DNA of 64,000 bases. It comes from Ottelia alismoides. Taxonomy: Eukaryota > Streptophyta > Magnoliopsida > Alismatales > Hydrocharitaceae. The DNA lies in NCBI GenBank assembly GCA_037367405.1, contig JAZKJV010000389.1, forward strand, positions 496,001 through 560,000. The letters run 5' to 3'. How positions within the stretch are numbered: the first letter of the stretch is position 1; the number at the start of each line of letters is the position of its first letter. The notes below the pieces were generated by a model, which was given only the letters and a program-made list of their open reading frames with translations, did no database searches and was not told the DNA's origin. The translations under genes and the position numbers were made by a program. Positions 1-10,309 of this stretch are shown here, one piece after another.

Positions 1-583
1 AGGAGGGAGGCCATCGCACGGTGGTGCGCCGTTTCGAAGTGCAAGGCTGCCAGGGTTCGTGCGCCGATTCAGACTCGCGCCGTTTCGAAGATGCCGCCGC
101 TCGACCTGGGATCTGGGGTTTGCGCAGAAGACTCGCGCCTGTTCTCGGAGGGCTGGCAGCGCGTGCCGCTAGATCGGATTGAGGAGGAGGGCCTGATCGG
201 GCCTCTGTTGCTGGATGTGACGAAGGAGAACCGCGAGGGCTCCGCCTGAGCCGCGTGAGATGGTTCAGCGCCCAGGTCTGACAACGTGACTGCGGCCTGG
301 AGTCGAGGGAAGGCTCCGCCTGGATGATCGTGCAGCGCCTGGGCCTGCACCTTGAAGATGGAGATCGGCCTGGTGGGGCTTGTGTATGCGACGTGGAGAT
401 GTTCTGATCAGCGGCTGGACGCAGAGATGTAGCAGAACAAGATTAGGGTTTCGAATGAAACCCTAGAACTTTAAGCATGTTGATGACGATATGTTTCCAG
501 AAACATGAATAAATCTTGAACATGGAAACCCTTGGAAATATAAACCTTCACGAACAAACTTTAAAAACGACCAAGAACGACCC
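1..583 (-). other. 5' leader of Copia-A, cut by the window edge
   Basis: This G+C-rich stretch lies just inside the primer-binding site of the minus-strand copia element whose 5' LTR is at 596-917, so it is read as the untranslated leader and perhaps the start of gag. A 93-codon minus frame (69-350) rich in Ser, Arg and Pro is open but matches no domain I know, and such frames are common in the G+C-rich leaders of the copia elements here. The rest of the element is outside the window. Confidence 0.5.
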
Positions 584-595
584 GCTCTGATACCA
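584..595 (-). other. primer-binding site of Copia-A (initiator tRNA-Met type)
   Basis: Read on the minus strand the site is TGGTATCAGAGC, the usual plant Ty1/copia primer-binding site complementary to the 3' end of initiator tRNA-Met. It directly abuts the LTR ending at 596, which fixes the LTR boundary and the minus orientation. Confidence 0.85.
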
Positions 596-917
596 TGTTA
601 GAAAATCGGAAGCGGAAACGATAAACAGAGCATAAACAAGAAAGATAAACATCAAAGAACGCAAAAGATTTTACGTGGAACCCTACTCCGAGAGGAGCGG
701 GATGAAACCACGGGAGAAGCCCTCAAAGGGGCGGATATTGCATTCCTTTTTCTCAATGAGTACAGGAGGTCTGGGGCTCCTTATATAGCCTATCCAGAGC
801 CTCCAAGTCCCACCACTGGACGATGTGGGACTAAACACAAGATGGGGTAAATAGATCTTCTCCAAGATCCAGTTACCCTGCTACAACTCAATAGGTGCAC
901 TACCAAATACTCCAACA
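596..917 (-). repeat. 5' LTR of Copia-A
   Basis: The 322-bp repeat runs from TGTTGGAGT to TTCTAACA on the minus strand, with TG...CA ends. It contains a TATA box (779-790), a motif near TCCCACATCGTC, and a stretch ending CTCCCGTGGTTTCATCC. All of these recur in the LTR at 13391-13645, so the two belong to one family. On its right it is followed directly by copia gag sequence of another element (Copia-1), so it marks an insertion into that gag. The partner LTR would be left of the window, so the target duplication cannot be checked. Confidence 0.8.
779..790 (-). promoter_or_regulatory. TATA box of Copia-A LTR
   Basis: GGCTATATAAGG on the minus strand, about 130 bp into the LTR, is a canonical plant TATA box placed where the U3 promoter should be. 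Confidence 0.6.
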
Positions 918-1674
918 GCTACCATACCTCCAATGGAGGAGGCATACCACAGATTAAGCAGGCTCTCTATATCTTCTGGTGGTGTTGAACAGTCACAGGC
1001 CTCTTCAGCTATGGCTACCTGTCATGGTAGAGGAAGCCCTACGTAATATTGTGGTCGAGGTAACCGTGACAGGGGAAGGGGTAGTCAACCTCGTCAGCTA
1101 TGCTCCTATTGCCATAGGTCAAGCCACTCTTATGGAAACATGATATTCTAAGCATGTTTCTCGCTTCAGCACGAGTTGCAGAGCAGACTCAGCAGGTTGG
1201 GAGTCCATCACATGCATCTGGTCAGAGATTTAATGAACTTGTAGTGCGACTCAGGGAGATTATGCATACTCCTAGATCAACCAGTTCTCCTTCAAGAGCA
1301 TCAGAGGTAGTTGTTTCAGCATCAGCGTCCACATCAAGTACAACATATGCTTTTACTAGTTGTTACAGGGCAGATTTGTCAGAATGATTTATGGATTCAG
1401 GAGCATCTCATCATCTTTGTGGTGATAAAGGACAATTTAGCACTTACAGACCGACTTAGTCAGGGAGATCGGTAGTAATAGCAGATGGGACACACTATCC
1501 CATCACTGGTCAGGGGGAGGTGCAGTTAATTCCCACAATGCAACTTCAGAATGTTCTTTACGCTCCTAAATTTTCTATGAATTTACTGTCCATTAGTCAA
1601 ATCACCAAGGATTTACACTGCACTGCCATATTTAATACTTCGGCTCTCGTGTTTCAGGACATTCTTATGGCAGG
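918..1674 (+). pseudogene. Copia-1 gag 3' end and aspartic protease, broken
   Basis: The first codons read ATIPPMEEAYHRLSRL, the C-terminal part of copia gag. An RG-rich stretch and a damaged zinc knuckle (CSYCHRSSH, last Cys lost by a frame change near 1130) follow. After a TGA at about 1385 the frame gives MDSGASHHLCGD, the DSG active site of the copia protease, then a VLYAPKFSMNLLS motif (about 1551) typical of the protease/pre-integrase boundary. Stops interrupt gag (about 1044) and protease (about 1458). The product would have been the capsid-like protein and the enzyme that cuts the polyprotein in the cytoplasmic particle. Confidence 0.75.
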
Positions 1675-2526
1675 GTGATCGGATCTGGCCATGAGCAAGG
1701 AGGTCTCTATAGACTGGTACAATCCCCAATGTTTGTGCTTCTTCTCTTCGCACTGGATTTATTTCTCCCTATGTATGGCATCTTTGATTTGGTCATCTTC
1801 CTCTTCAAAAGATGTGTCACGTTCTTCCTCAGATTTCTCCTCGCTCTACTTTTCGGTGTGAGGCCTGCCAGCTTGGGAAGCATCATCGGTCTACATTCAA
1901 GAGTCGTCTGGGTCGAAGTAGTCATAGTCTTTTTGAGTTATTCAGTTGATATTTGGAGTCCAGGTCGTGTCCCAGACCATCAGGGTAGGTTTTATCTTGT
2001 TGTTATCGATGAGTTTTCAAGATTTTCATGGGTCTTTCTTCTTAAGAACAAGTTTGATGTCGGTCATGTTATTCAGTTTTTTATTAACGAAATAAAGAAT
2101 GTTTTCTCTATAAATGTCAAGTATATTCTTTCAGATAATGCACTGGAATTTTGCAGTACTCAACTCTCTCAATTTCTTAGAATCTATAGTATTTTGCATC
2201 AGACATCCTGTACTTATACGTCTCAACAGTATGGGATGGCTGAACGAAAACATCGCCACCTTTTGGATGTTACCAGGACTCTCTTGATCCAGAGTCGTGC
2301 ACCTCATTCATACTGGGGGGATGTGGTTCTAACCGCTTGCTACCTAGTGAATTGCATACCCTCATCTGTCTTGGGGGAGAAGATCTTGTTCTCGATTGCA
2401 TTTTCCGAGACGGATATTTTCTCTCTTACGCCTCGTGTTTTTGGGTCAGTTGCTTTTGGTCATCAGTTGTCTCCAGGTCTTGACAAGCTTTCTCCTAGAG
2501 CAGTCAAATGTGTGTTTGTTGGGTAG
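1675..2526 (+). CDS. Copia-1 integrase core (open frame, inactive context)
   Basis: This 283-codon frame covers the integrase of the element. The three catalytic acidic residues can be placed: Asp in VDIWSPG, Asp in SDNALEFC and Glu in MAERKHRHLL, so the DDE triad is kept. The C-terminal motifs YWGD, YLVN and PRVFG are those of Ty1/copia integrases. The first 80 codons are the pre-integrase region read in a shifted frame, which gives a false hydrophobic stretch (residues 19-60). The frame ends at a TAG just after CVFVG, where copia proteins continue with YS. Integrase would join element cDNA to chromosomal DNA; here it is a fragment without its own start. Confidence 0.8.
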   Translation: MIGSGHEQGGLYRLVQSPMFVLLLFALDLFLPMYGIFDLVIFLFKRCVTFFLRFLLALLFGVRPASLGSIIGLHSRVVWVEVVIVFLSYSVDIWSPGRVPDHQGRFYLVVIDEFSRFSWVFLLKNKFDVGHVIQFFINEIKNVFSINVKYILSDNALEFCSTQLSQFLRIYSILHQTSCTYTSQQYGMAERKHRHLLDVTRTLLIQSRAPHSYWGDVVLTACYLVNCIPSSVLGEKILFSIAFSETDIFSLTPRVFGSVAFGHQLSPGLDKLSPRAVKCVFVG

Positions 2527-2529
2527 TCC

Positions 2530-3729
2530 AAGACCCAAAAAGGATATTGTTGCTTTGACCATGTTCGAGGAAGATATTATGTTAGTGATGATGCCACCTT
2601 CTTTGAAATTTCTCTCCTACAGGTGACAAGCTCATTCCTTCGAAGAATGGAGAAGAGGTATACATGCATCTACCTCCATTTCGTCTACTCCAGGCTCTAC
2701 TACACCACCTCCTCCACCTCCTCACCACCTCCACAACTACCTCCACCACCTCCTCCACCGCATGCCACACCTACCTTCTTTCCGCATGTTTTCCAGCGCC
2801 GACCTCGTGCTCATGTGCCTCCTCCATCATCCAGCACACCCCAGGTATGTTCTGAGCATTTGAGTTCAACTAATGGCACTAGTGATTTGCATGTGCAGCT
2901 TGAGGTGTAGGATGTCTTAGACGGTCCAATCTCAGTTACTGAGGAAGCTGAGGACCTTGATGTGCCTATTGCCCTACGAAAGAAGAGGCGTGCATGCACT
3001 ATGTATCCTCTTGCTTCCCATGTTTCTCTGGCACGACTCTCAAAGGATTTTCATAGGTTTGTTGTGGGCCTGTTAGCCGTGGAGATACCATGGTCCTATG
3101 TGGAGACATTGCAGAGCAATCAGTGGCGTTTGGTTATGGAGGAGATGACAGTGTTACAGTCTCATGGTACGCGAAGTGTTGTACAAGCTCCTCTTGGTGA
3201 TATGTTGTTGGTAGCAAATGGGTGTTTACAGTGAAACACCGCGCGGATGGTACTGTAAAAGGCCAGGCTTGTTGCTCGTGGGTTCACTCAAACCTATGGG
3301 GCAGGTTATCAGGATACCTTTTCTCCAATTGCACGTCATTCTGCGGATTCTTATTACTGTTGTTGTGGCACATGACTGGCCGCTTTCCAGTTATATGTCA
3401 AGAATGCATTTTTGTATGGGGACCTGTAGGAGGAAGTTTACATGCAACAATCACCAGGGTTTGCTGCTGAGGGGGAGTCCAGTATGGTGTGCAGACTTCA
3501 CAAGGCCATATATGGCCTTACGCAGAGTCCGAGAGCTTGGTTTCAGAATCTCTCAGAGTTGATTGAACAACATGGATCTGTCAGATCTACTACAGATTAT
3601 TCTCTTTTTGTTAGGAGAACCCAAGAGGTATTGTTGTTATTCTGGTCTAGGTTGATGACATTATTGTTACATGCAGCGATGAACAGGGCATTCATGCAGC
3701 TAAGGATTTTCTTGGACAACAGTTTGTGA
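2530..3729 (+). pseudogene. Copia-1 linker and reverse transcriptase N-terminal half, broken
   Basis: After integrase comes a proline-rich linker (about 2690-2830), then the start of the copia RT domain: MYPLASHVSLARLS at 3001 and QWRLVMEEM at 3121. Frameshifts near 3175-3240 split the next part. The RT core resumes as MQQSPGFAAEGE and KAIYGLTQSPRAWF at 3442-3545. The YVDD catalytic box is lost: the sequence at about 3650 reads RLMTLL in the expected place. At least four lesions can be counted by eye. Confidence 0.75.
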
Positions 3730-4598
3730 CCAATGACTTTGGCAAGCTGCATTACTTTCTTGGCCTAGAGTTTGCAAGAAATCAAAATGGTATAGTAATG
3801 ACGCAAAGGAAGTACGTCACTGACCTCCTATCTGAGACAGGTATGACGGGATGTAGACCTGCTGCTACTCCAATGGATCCCAATGCTAGGCTTTATGATG
3901 ATAACTCTGAGGAGGTGGATAAGAGACGGTACAGAGATCTAGTAGGGAATTTGTTGTATGCCACTATCGCCAGGTCTGATATATCATTTGTTGTTAGCAG
4001 AGTCAACCAGTTTATGGAGCAACCCATGCAGGTTCATATGGATGCAGTTAACATGATCTTGAGGTATCTGAAGTCTTCTCCAGGTGCAGGACTTCTGTTC
4101 AAAAGAGATACATCTCTCTTAGTTACTGGATGTGTGGATGCAGATTATGCTGGGTGCCCCAAGGACAGGAAGTCCACTTCAGGCTTCACTGTGTTTGTAG
4201 GTAGTTCATTGGTTTCATGGAAGAGTAAGAAACACACGGTTGCGGCTAGATTTAGCATTGAATCGAAGTATAGGGCCATAGCCCAAGGGAGCACGGAAAT
4301 GATGTGGGTCAAGTCTGTCTCGAATGACCTAATTATTGAGGTGTCTCTTCCTATGCACCTCAAATGTGATAACCAAGTCGCCTTATCCATAGCTAATAAT
4401 CCAACCTTCCATGAAAGAACAAAGCACATCGAAATAGACTGCTATTACACTCGTGATCTAATCCAGAAGGGACTTATTTCCACTTCTCATGTTGCTTCAG
4501 GTGATCAAATTGTAAATATATTTACCAAAGCTCTTGCGAGGGGTCTTTTTCACCATTGTTCCAAGCTGAGCATGATAGACATATATGCTCCAGCTTGA
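3726..4598 (+). CDS. Copia-1 RT C-terminal part and RNase H (open frame)
   Basis: The 290-codon frame starts at the end of the RT palm (DFGKLHYFLGLEF), continues through RKYVTDLLSETGM, and then gives the Ty1/copia RNase H: DADYAGCPKDRKSTSGF (residues 139-155), SWKSKKHTVAARFS, then CDNQVALSIANNP and the ERTKHIEID motif near the end. The usual SSAESEYRA segment reads FSIESKYRA, so the catalytic Glu region is altered by one residue. The frame stops inside the polypurine-tract region, as in intact elements. The start ATG is only the first Met after an upstream break; the true product was a polyprotein. Confidence 0.8.
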   Translation: MTNDFGKLHYFLGLEFARNQNGIVMTQRKYVTDLLSETGMTGCRPAATPMDPNARLYDDNSEEVDKRRYRDLVGNLLYATIARSDISFVVSRVNQFMEQPMQVHMDAVNMILRYLKSSPGAGLLFKRDTSLLVTGCVDADYAGCPKDRKSTSGFTVFVGSSLVSWKSKKHTVAARFSIESKYRAIAQGSTEMMWVKSVSNDLIIEVSLPMHLKCDNQVALSIANNPTFHERTKHIEIDCYYTRDLIQKGLISTSHVASGDQIVNIFTKALARGLFHHCSKLSMIDIYAPA

Positions 4599-4605
4599 GG
4601 GGGAA
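4591..4605 (+). other. polypurine tract of Copia-1
   Basis: CAGCTTGAGGGGGAA sits directly before the TG of the 3' LTR. It is the plus-strand primer site, and the same CTTGAGGGGG core precedes the 3' LTRs of the related elements here. Confidence 0.8.
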
Positions 4606-4753
4606 TGTTGAGATATTTATATCTCATTATTTTTTTTGTAGTTTATTATTTCTTCTGTTTACTTTATGTGATTTTCCCTTAGAGTTTTTCTCATATATAA
4701 GAGAGTTCTAGGTCTACGATGGAATATAACTTTTCATTTCATGCCTTTCTGCA
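4606..4753 (+). repeat. 3' LTR of Copia-1
   Basis: It starts TGTTGAGATATT after the polypurine tract and contains a TATA-like CATATATAAGAGAG at about 4693. The right edge at ...TTTCTGCA (4753) is inferred from the length of related LTRs (146-156 bp) and a CA end; the partner LTR is not in the window. Confidence 0.6.
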
Positions 4754-4765
4754 TATTACGTAACC

Positions 4766-4891
4766 ATATTAGTCATAATTTATGTTTAGTTATCATAGTA
4801 TAAATGTCAATTAAACATTGTGATACATATATTAGTCATAATTTATGTTTAACAATCATAGTATATATGTCAGTTAAACATAGTGATACAT
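4766..4891. repeat. 63-bp tandem duplication (two copies)
   Basis: Two adjacent copies start at 4766 and 4829 with ATATTAGTCATAATT and differ at a few positions. They lie just beyond the Copia-1 LTR in AT-rich DNA and code for nothing recognisable. Confidence 0.75.
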
Positions 4892-6404
4892 TCATATATA
4901 GTAGTCCTCAGGCGAGGATGTTCAAAGGTAGTGCCAGTCCTCGTTAGATATATATTAGTTGCCAGAAGAAATAGATTATGGCGCTTACAAATCTCTCAGC
5001 TCCTTATAGGTATACTCATCACGTCTCTCTTCTATGGAGTTGTTATATGTTGAGTTCGCATCTTCCCCATGAGTGGAGCGATGATTTCTATACAAACAAC
5101 AAATCAACTTTGATATACTAGTTGAAAGGAGGGAAGATCTTTCTTGCTTGGCCTCGACCTGGGCACAACACAACTGGTAGTCCTATCTAAGATGAGAGTG
5201 TTGCAATGCCATCCACCGGAATCTGGTGGCAGGCTGGCATGGGAGTTTTCTCAACAAAGTTCCATATGACATTCCAAATGCCCTCTTCATATGGATTTTT
5301 CCAGAGGTTGCAGTGGTCTAGGAGAAATCCAAGACTTGGTTTGAACAACTGGACTTAATTTGATTTCGGGGGCATTGTTCCCAAGACCCAACGGGTGCGC
5401 ATGCCCCTCCACCACCCCAAGCTCGCTGACCACACAATGAGATCCCCAACATTAAGTGAGGTCACCTATGACATAATGAGCTATGTATTGATCAAAGCTA
5501 AACAAATGATTTAGGACTCGAGTCATCTCACACAAAGAATATTACAAATTTTCAAGTGCTCACCCAAGAATATTACATGCTCACAAGTTTATAACATATA
5601 TAGTGAATATGTTATTACAATCATTGTGGGTGTATATAAAGTTAGGATTTTATAAAACATTAATGTTTAATTGTAGTTTTTATGTATATTTTGCTATAAA
5701 CTAAGGTTGACACCTCAACTCCCTCGAGGCTTATGCCTCACCTCAACAACGGAAAAACACATCAATCCGCCTCATTTTAAAAACCTTATCAAGAAATCCT
5801 CCACGAGCAGTGACACCCACACACTTGCACTGCTACCCTAGTCGCCTAGCACGATGTTGAATTTTCGAAGGGTAGCTTCCCCTTCACCCACACCTCCCTC
5901 GTTATTGTGGCACTCATCCAAACTACCTCACCAATGGCCACCAAACAACGATCTGGAATGTTCGACGAAGAAGAAGATGCGAGCCAGTGGCCCCAAGCAG
6001 CGATCTCTCCCATAGAAGATCTGGAATGTTGTCCAATAGGCAGTGGTCCCAACATTCCAAGTCTCGAAAGCCCAATTCTCCCAAATATCTTCTGCAACGA
6101 TGGGTTATTTCATCCTACACGCAAGCCCAGGCCTAGTCCGATCCTACCAGGCGACATTCCCCTCACATGCGATATTGCAAGCTGTACCTCCTCTCTTCAA
6201 GTGGCGGCAGAGATGGGTTCTCCCCACGGAGGGAACCCTACATCGAATGAGGAGGTCGAGCTCGATGCCCTTTTTTATTCCTAAAACCTTGTGGCTACTA
6301 CTATTGATTAAAAAATGAAAAGGATGGCGGCCAAAAGAGAGATGAGTTTTTGGGCCCAATTGTTGGCCGCAGCATAGGGGGTTGCCATTGTTTAGACCTA
6401 CAGA
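4892..6404. other. unassigned spacer between Copia-1 and Copia-2
   Basis: No gene can be supported here. A 125-codon plus frame at 5907-6284 has no recognisable domain. A three-frame reading around 5190-5420 gives short protein-like stretches (for example VAGWHGSFLNKVPYD) that may be an old exon or element relic, but I cannot name a family. GATCTGGAATGTT occurs twice (5949 and 6018), which suggests a local duplication. Confidence 0.4.
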
Positions 6405-6536
6405 TGGAAAAGAATTGATTGCATTAATGAGAGACCCTAGGGTTCTCTTATCTATACGAGAGGAACCTGTTGGGCTAATTACAAGAAAAAGATAAAATAA
6501 ATAGATAATATGAAAAATAATAAGGAATATAAAACA
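6405..6536 (-). repeat. 3' LTR of Copia-2
   Basis: 132 bp with TG...CA ends on the plus strand (TGGAAAAGAATT to ATAAAACA). It aligns over its length with 12308-12442 and is preceded, in element orientation, by the polypurine tract. Confidence 0.8.
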
Positions 6537-6552
6537 CTCCCCCTCAAGCTAA
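6537..6552 (-). other. polypurine tract of Copia-2
   Basis: On the minus strand it reads TTAGCTTGAGGGGGAG, adjacent to the LTR. Confidence 0.8.
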
Positions 6553-7395
6553 AGTGTAGATATCGATTAAGCTCAGCTTGGAACAACATCTCTGACAAGG
6601 CCCTCTGGCTAGGGCCTTGGTAAAAACATCTGTTGTTTGATATCCAGAGTTGACATGTGTAGTGGCAATAAGACCCTTTTGTATCATGTCACGACTGTAG
6701 TGAAATTCCAACTCTATGTGTTTAGTCCTTTCTTGAAAAATTGGGTAGTTGGCAATGAAAAGAGCAGCCAGATTGTCACATTGGAGGTACATGGCAAGAG
6801 GCATCTCTATAGTCAGGTCAGTAAGAACATATCTGCACACATCATCTCCGTGCTAGCATACGCCATGGCCCTGTATTCTGACTCAGCACTCGATCTAGCA
6901 ACCACGGTCTACTTCTTGCTCTTCCAAGAAACTAGGGAATTCCCTACGAACAAGGTGAAGACTGAAGTAGACTTCCTATCCATTGGACACCCAACATAAT
7001 CTGCATCTGCACATGCTGTAATTGAAAGAGGTGTCTCTCTGTTGAAAAGAAGTCTTGTACCTGGTGAAGTCTTCATATACCTCAAAATCATATGGACTGC
7101 ATTCATATGTGCATGTCTGAGCTGCTCCATAAACTGACTCACTTTACTCATGGCAAAATATATAGTGGGCCTAGTAATAGTCATTTAGTAGTTTGCCAAT
7201 AAGCTCCATGCACTTCCTCTTGTTGACCTCCTCAGTGTCATCATCATACAGCTTCATGCTCGGGTCAATAGGAGTAGTGGCAGGTTTGCAATCTGCTATG
7301 CTTGTCTCTGAAAGAAGGTCTGTAACATACTTCCTCTGGGTCATCACAAGACCTCGCTGGCTCCTGGCAAACTCCAGTCCAAGGAAGTAACGCAA
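6544..7395 (-). pseudogene. Copia-2 RT C-terminus and RNase H, broken
   Basis: On the minus strand, 7395-7171 gives RYFLGLEFARSQRG and RKYVTDLLSETS (RT thumb side). 7184-6909 gives the RNase H start with DADYVGCPMDRKSTS. 6840-6544 gives its end with CDNLAALFIANYP and ERTKHIELE. The three pieces are in different frames, and the segment with the catalytic Glu is damaged by a frame change near 6905-6840. RNase H would degrade the RNA strand during reverse transcription. Confidence 0.8.
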
Positions 7396-8456
7396 ACTAC
7401 CAAGGTCCTTGGTTACAAACTACTGACCTAGGAAGTCCTTGGCACCCTAAATACCATGCTCGTCATCCCCTGTAACAATAATGTCATCAACGTAAACAAG
7501 AATGACAATAGTATGCACAAACAAGGAGTGATCGACAGTCGATCGCACGAAACCCTGCTACTCTATCAGGCCCGAGAGCTTTTGGAATTATGCACTTAGA
7601 CTCTGCTTAAGGCGATAGATAGCCTTGTGAAGCCTGCAAACCTTCCGACACTCCTCAGTAGTAAAATCAAGTGGTTGTTGCATGTAGACCTCCTATAGAC
7701 CATATAAGAAGGCATTCTTCACATCAAGCTGCTAAAGGGGTCAATCTCATGTCACAGAAACAGAAAGTAGAATGCGCAGAATAGAATATCTGGAAACTAG
7801 AGGAAAGTATCCTGATAGTCCACCCCATATGTCTGAGTGAACCCACGTGCCACATGTCTCGCCTTATAAGGATCCACTGCCATCTGCACGGTGTTTCACA
7901 GTGAACACCCATTTGCATCCCCACAACGGATGCGCCAGCTGGAGCAGAAACAAGACTCCGCGTACCACGTAACTGTAACGTAGGCATCTCCGCCTTCATG
8001 GCTAACCTCCACTGACTATCCTGAAGAGACTTCTGATATGTCTGTGGTATCTTCATGGATGATAGTGCCAAGGTAAACCTCCTAAAATCCTCTGACAGTC
8101 TGCTCAAAGAAACCTGGGTTGCAAGAGGATAAGTAGCACACATATGTTTTTGCTTCTGCAGAGCAATCGGCACATGAAGATCATCTACCAAGTCTCGAGC
8201 TTGTAAGTACCCCTGTTGAGAGGGCACTTTCTCATCTTGTATAGAATCTTGTTGCACAGACAACTCAGTAGTGCCATCAGTAGAAACAATGTGCTCATTA
8301 CATACCTGAGGCGTGCTGGATAATGGGCAAGGCCTGTGAGCAGGGGGAATCGAGCGTGACCTGCGAGTAAATACATGTGGCAAAAACTGAGTCACGGTAG
8401 GAGGTGGAGCCACAGGAGCATGTGTAAAGGCAAGAGTAGGTGTAGGTGGTGGTGGT
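7396..8456 (-). pseudogene. Copia-2 linker and reverse transcriptase, broken
   Basis: A 229-codon minus frame (8413-7724) begins in the proline-rich linker (PPPTVTQFLPHVF) and enters RT with CATYPLATQVSLSRLS and SQWRLAMKAEM. It then runs through frameshifts around 7900. The region of the YVDD box is at about 7480-7500: the minus strand reads LVYVDDIIVTGDD with the box kept. Stops follow at about 7550 and 7690. The insertion at 8466-9410 separates this part from integrase. Confidence 0.75.
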
Positions 8457-8465
8457 GGTTGAGGA

Positions 8466-9410
8466 TATAGAAGGCCGTATCAGCGATATATCGCCGATAT
8501 ATCAGTTTCGACAAGGCAGGGGTATCGAAATCACCTAGTATATCCTTTTACAGGGATATCGGTGATATATCGCCGATATATCGGCGATATATCGCCATAT
8601 CGATGATATATCGGTCAAAAATGACTGGATTCAGTATAAAAAATCCTGGATATCGATCGATATCGCCGATATTTCGCCGATATCTCTATATGATGCGACA
8701 GGAGGGTGCATACAATGACTCTTCAACTTGGAGTATTTTTACAAGTTATTTCATATTGTAAGACTTGAATGAAATCCATTTCCAATATCTGTAAGTCAAT
8801 TCTTCAAAAAAATATTTATAAGTAAAGAATCAACATTAATATCGATATGTTCGAAATGATCGATATATGCAATATAGGCTTCATAGATTAACGACATGTG
8901 TGATCTAAGAGTATATTTGTAAGTTATTTAGTGACTTAAGAACTTGGATGAACTCCATTTTTATTATATATATATAGGTCAACAACTAACAGTACCAGCG
9001 ATATGTTCGATATGACCGATATGTGCAATATAAGGATCATAGTCTTCACAAATTATCTATATGTGTCATCTAAATGTATATTTGTAAGTTATTTAATGTT
9101 ATAAGAACTTGAATGGAATCCATTTCCAATATCTATAGGTCTGGAATAAACATTAACGATATGTTCGGTATGGCCGATATGCGCGATATATGGGCTATAA
9201 ATGACTGATGTGTGTGACATAAGTGTGTATTTGTAAGTTATTTGTTGTTTAATATCTTGGATGATCTTAATTTCTGAAAAAATGACAAAAAATGGCTTTT
9301 TATGACATTTCTGACATTGCCACTGATATTGTCGATATATCGGCGATATATCCCGATATATCCAATTCCGGGTGGACCGAAATGATATCGATATCAATAC
9401 CGCCTTCCTT
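8466..9410. mobile_element. non-coding DNA-transposon-like element with GATATATC arrays at its ends (element 1)
   Basis: This 945-bp block interrupts the proline-rich linker of Copia-2. Both ends carry GAAGGC-C/G-GTAT as an inverted repeat (left at 8470, right complement at 9397-9407). Just inside lie dense palindromes: GATATATC occurs six times in the left 200 bp and three times in the right 80 bp, and the full palindrome CCGATATATCGG is at 8573-8584. The flanks GGTTGAGGA (8457-8465) and GGTTAAGGA (9411-9419) look like a 9-bp target duplication with one mismatch, which would suit a Mutator-like element; but the linker is low-complexity, so this is weak. The interior has three to four diverged tandem units of about 150-180 bp. 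No transposase frame exists, so it would be non-autonomous. Confidence 0.6.
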
Positions 9411-9514
9411 GGTTAAGGAGGTGGTGATAGAGCAGGAGTAGAGGGAGGTAGTATACGAAAGTAGGAGGTAGAGGCATCTAGATCTCATCGTTAGAGTCGG
9501 ATGGGGCTAGTCTG

Positions 9515-10300
9515 TCACCTGTAGGAGAAAAATACATGAGACTCAAAGAAGGTAACGATAGCACTGACAAAGTATTTCCACCTGAGTGGATCAAAGCAAC
9601 GGTGCCCCTTCCGGGTACGAGTAGCCGACAAAAACACACATGATAAATCTGAGAGAGAGCTTGTCACGACCTGGAGAGACATCATGAACAAATGCAACAT
9701 AACCGAACAAACGAGGTGTAAGGGAGAAAAGATCCTTCTCGAGAAACGCAATCGAGAAAGGAATCTTCTCTCCCAACTCAGACGAAGGCATGCGATTCAC
9801 CAGACAGCAAGCCGTGAGGACAGCATCGCCCCAGTAGGCATGAGGAGCATGATTTTGTATAAACAAGGTTCAAGTCACATAAAGTGATGGTGTTTGTTCT
9901 CAACACCGTTCCTCTGGGTTGTATAAGCACATGATGTCTGGTGAACAATGCCAAGAGATCTATAAAAGTTAGAAAGTTGTAAGGTGCAAAACTCTAAAGC
10001 ATTATTTGAATGAATATATTTGAAATTAGCTGAAAAATATTCATTATCTCATTAATAAAAGATTTAATTACAGATCCAAGCTCAGACTTATTCTTCAATA
10101 AAAAGATCCAGGAAAGTCTAGAAAAATCATCGACGATAACAAGATAAAACGATGTCCATGGTGACCAGGAACACGACTCGGACCTCAGATATCTAAATGA
10201 AGGAGCTCAAATAACTGAGAACTGCTTTGACTCTGACGGGATGGAAAGGAGGAACTATGATGCTTCCCAAGCTGACATGCCTCGCATTGGAAGGAGGGTC
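9515..10300 (-). pseudogene. Copia-2 integrase, broken
   Basis: The minus frame at 9866-9591 gives AYWGDAVLTACCLVN, TPRLFGYVAFVH and CVFVGYSYPEG, the C-terminal half of a copia integrase; 9751-9515 continues into VTFFESHVFFS. Upstream, at 10150-9880, short stretches give the DDFSRLSWIFLLK-like region and the IKYIHSNNALEFC-like region across stops, so the second catalytic Asp appears as Asn. The triad cannot be called intact. Confidence 0.7.
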
Positions 10301-10309
10301 TTGTGGAAA

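Larger units (their letters stand above)
918..4753 (+). mobile_element. Copia-1: plus-strand Ty1/copia element, 5' part missing
   Basis: The order gag tail, protease, integrase, reverse transcriptase, RNase H, polypurine tract and 3' LTR is that of Ty1/copia. The 5' LTR and the first half of gag lie beyond the Copia-A insertion, outside the window. The protein remnants closely resemble those of Copia-4 and Copia-5 (for example a TIPPMEE-like gag motif at 922 and the DADYAG RNase H motif), so it is the same lineage, possibly Ale/Retrofit-like. That clade name is my inference; an RT tree would decide it. Several stops and frameshifts make it non-coding as a whole. Confidence 0.85.

Noticed and set aside
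1707..1860. Hydrophobic stretch suggesting a membrane protein in the integrase frame of Copia-1
   Set aside because: It is the pre-integrase region read in the wrong frame; the right motifs appear in the neighbouring frame in related elements.
5907..6284. 125-codon frame as a possible host gene
   Set aside because: No domain, no homologue I recognise, and overlapping frames in other registers of similar length.
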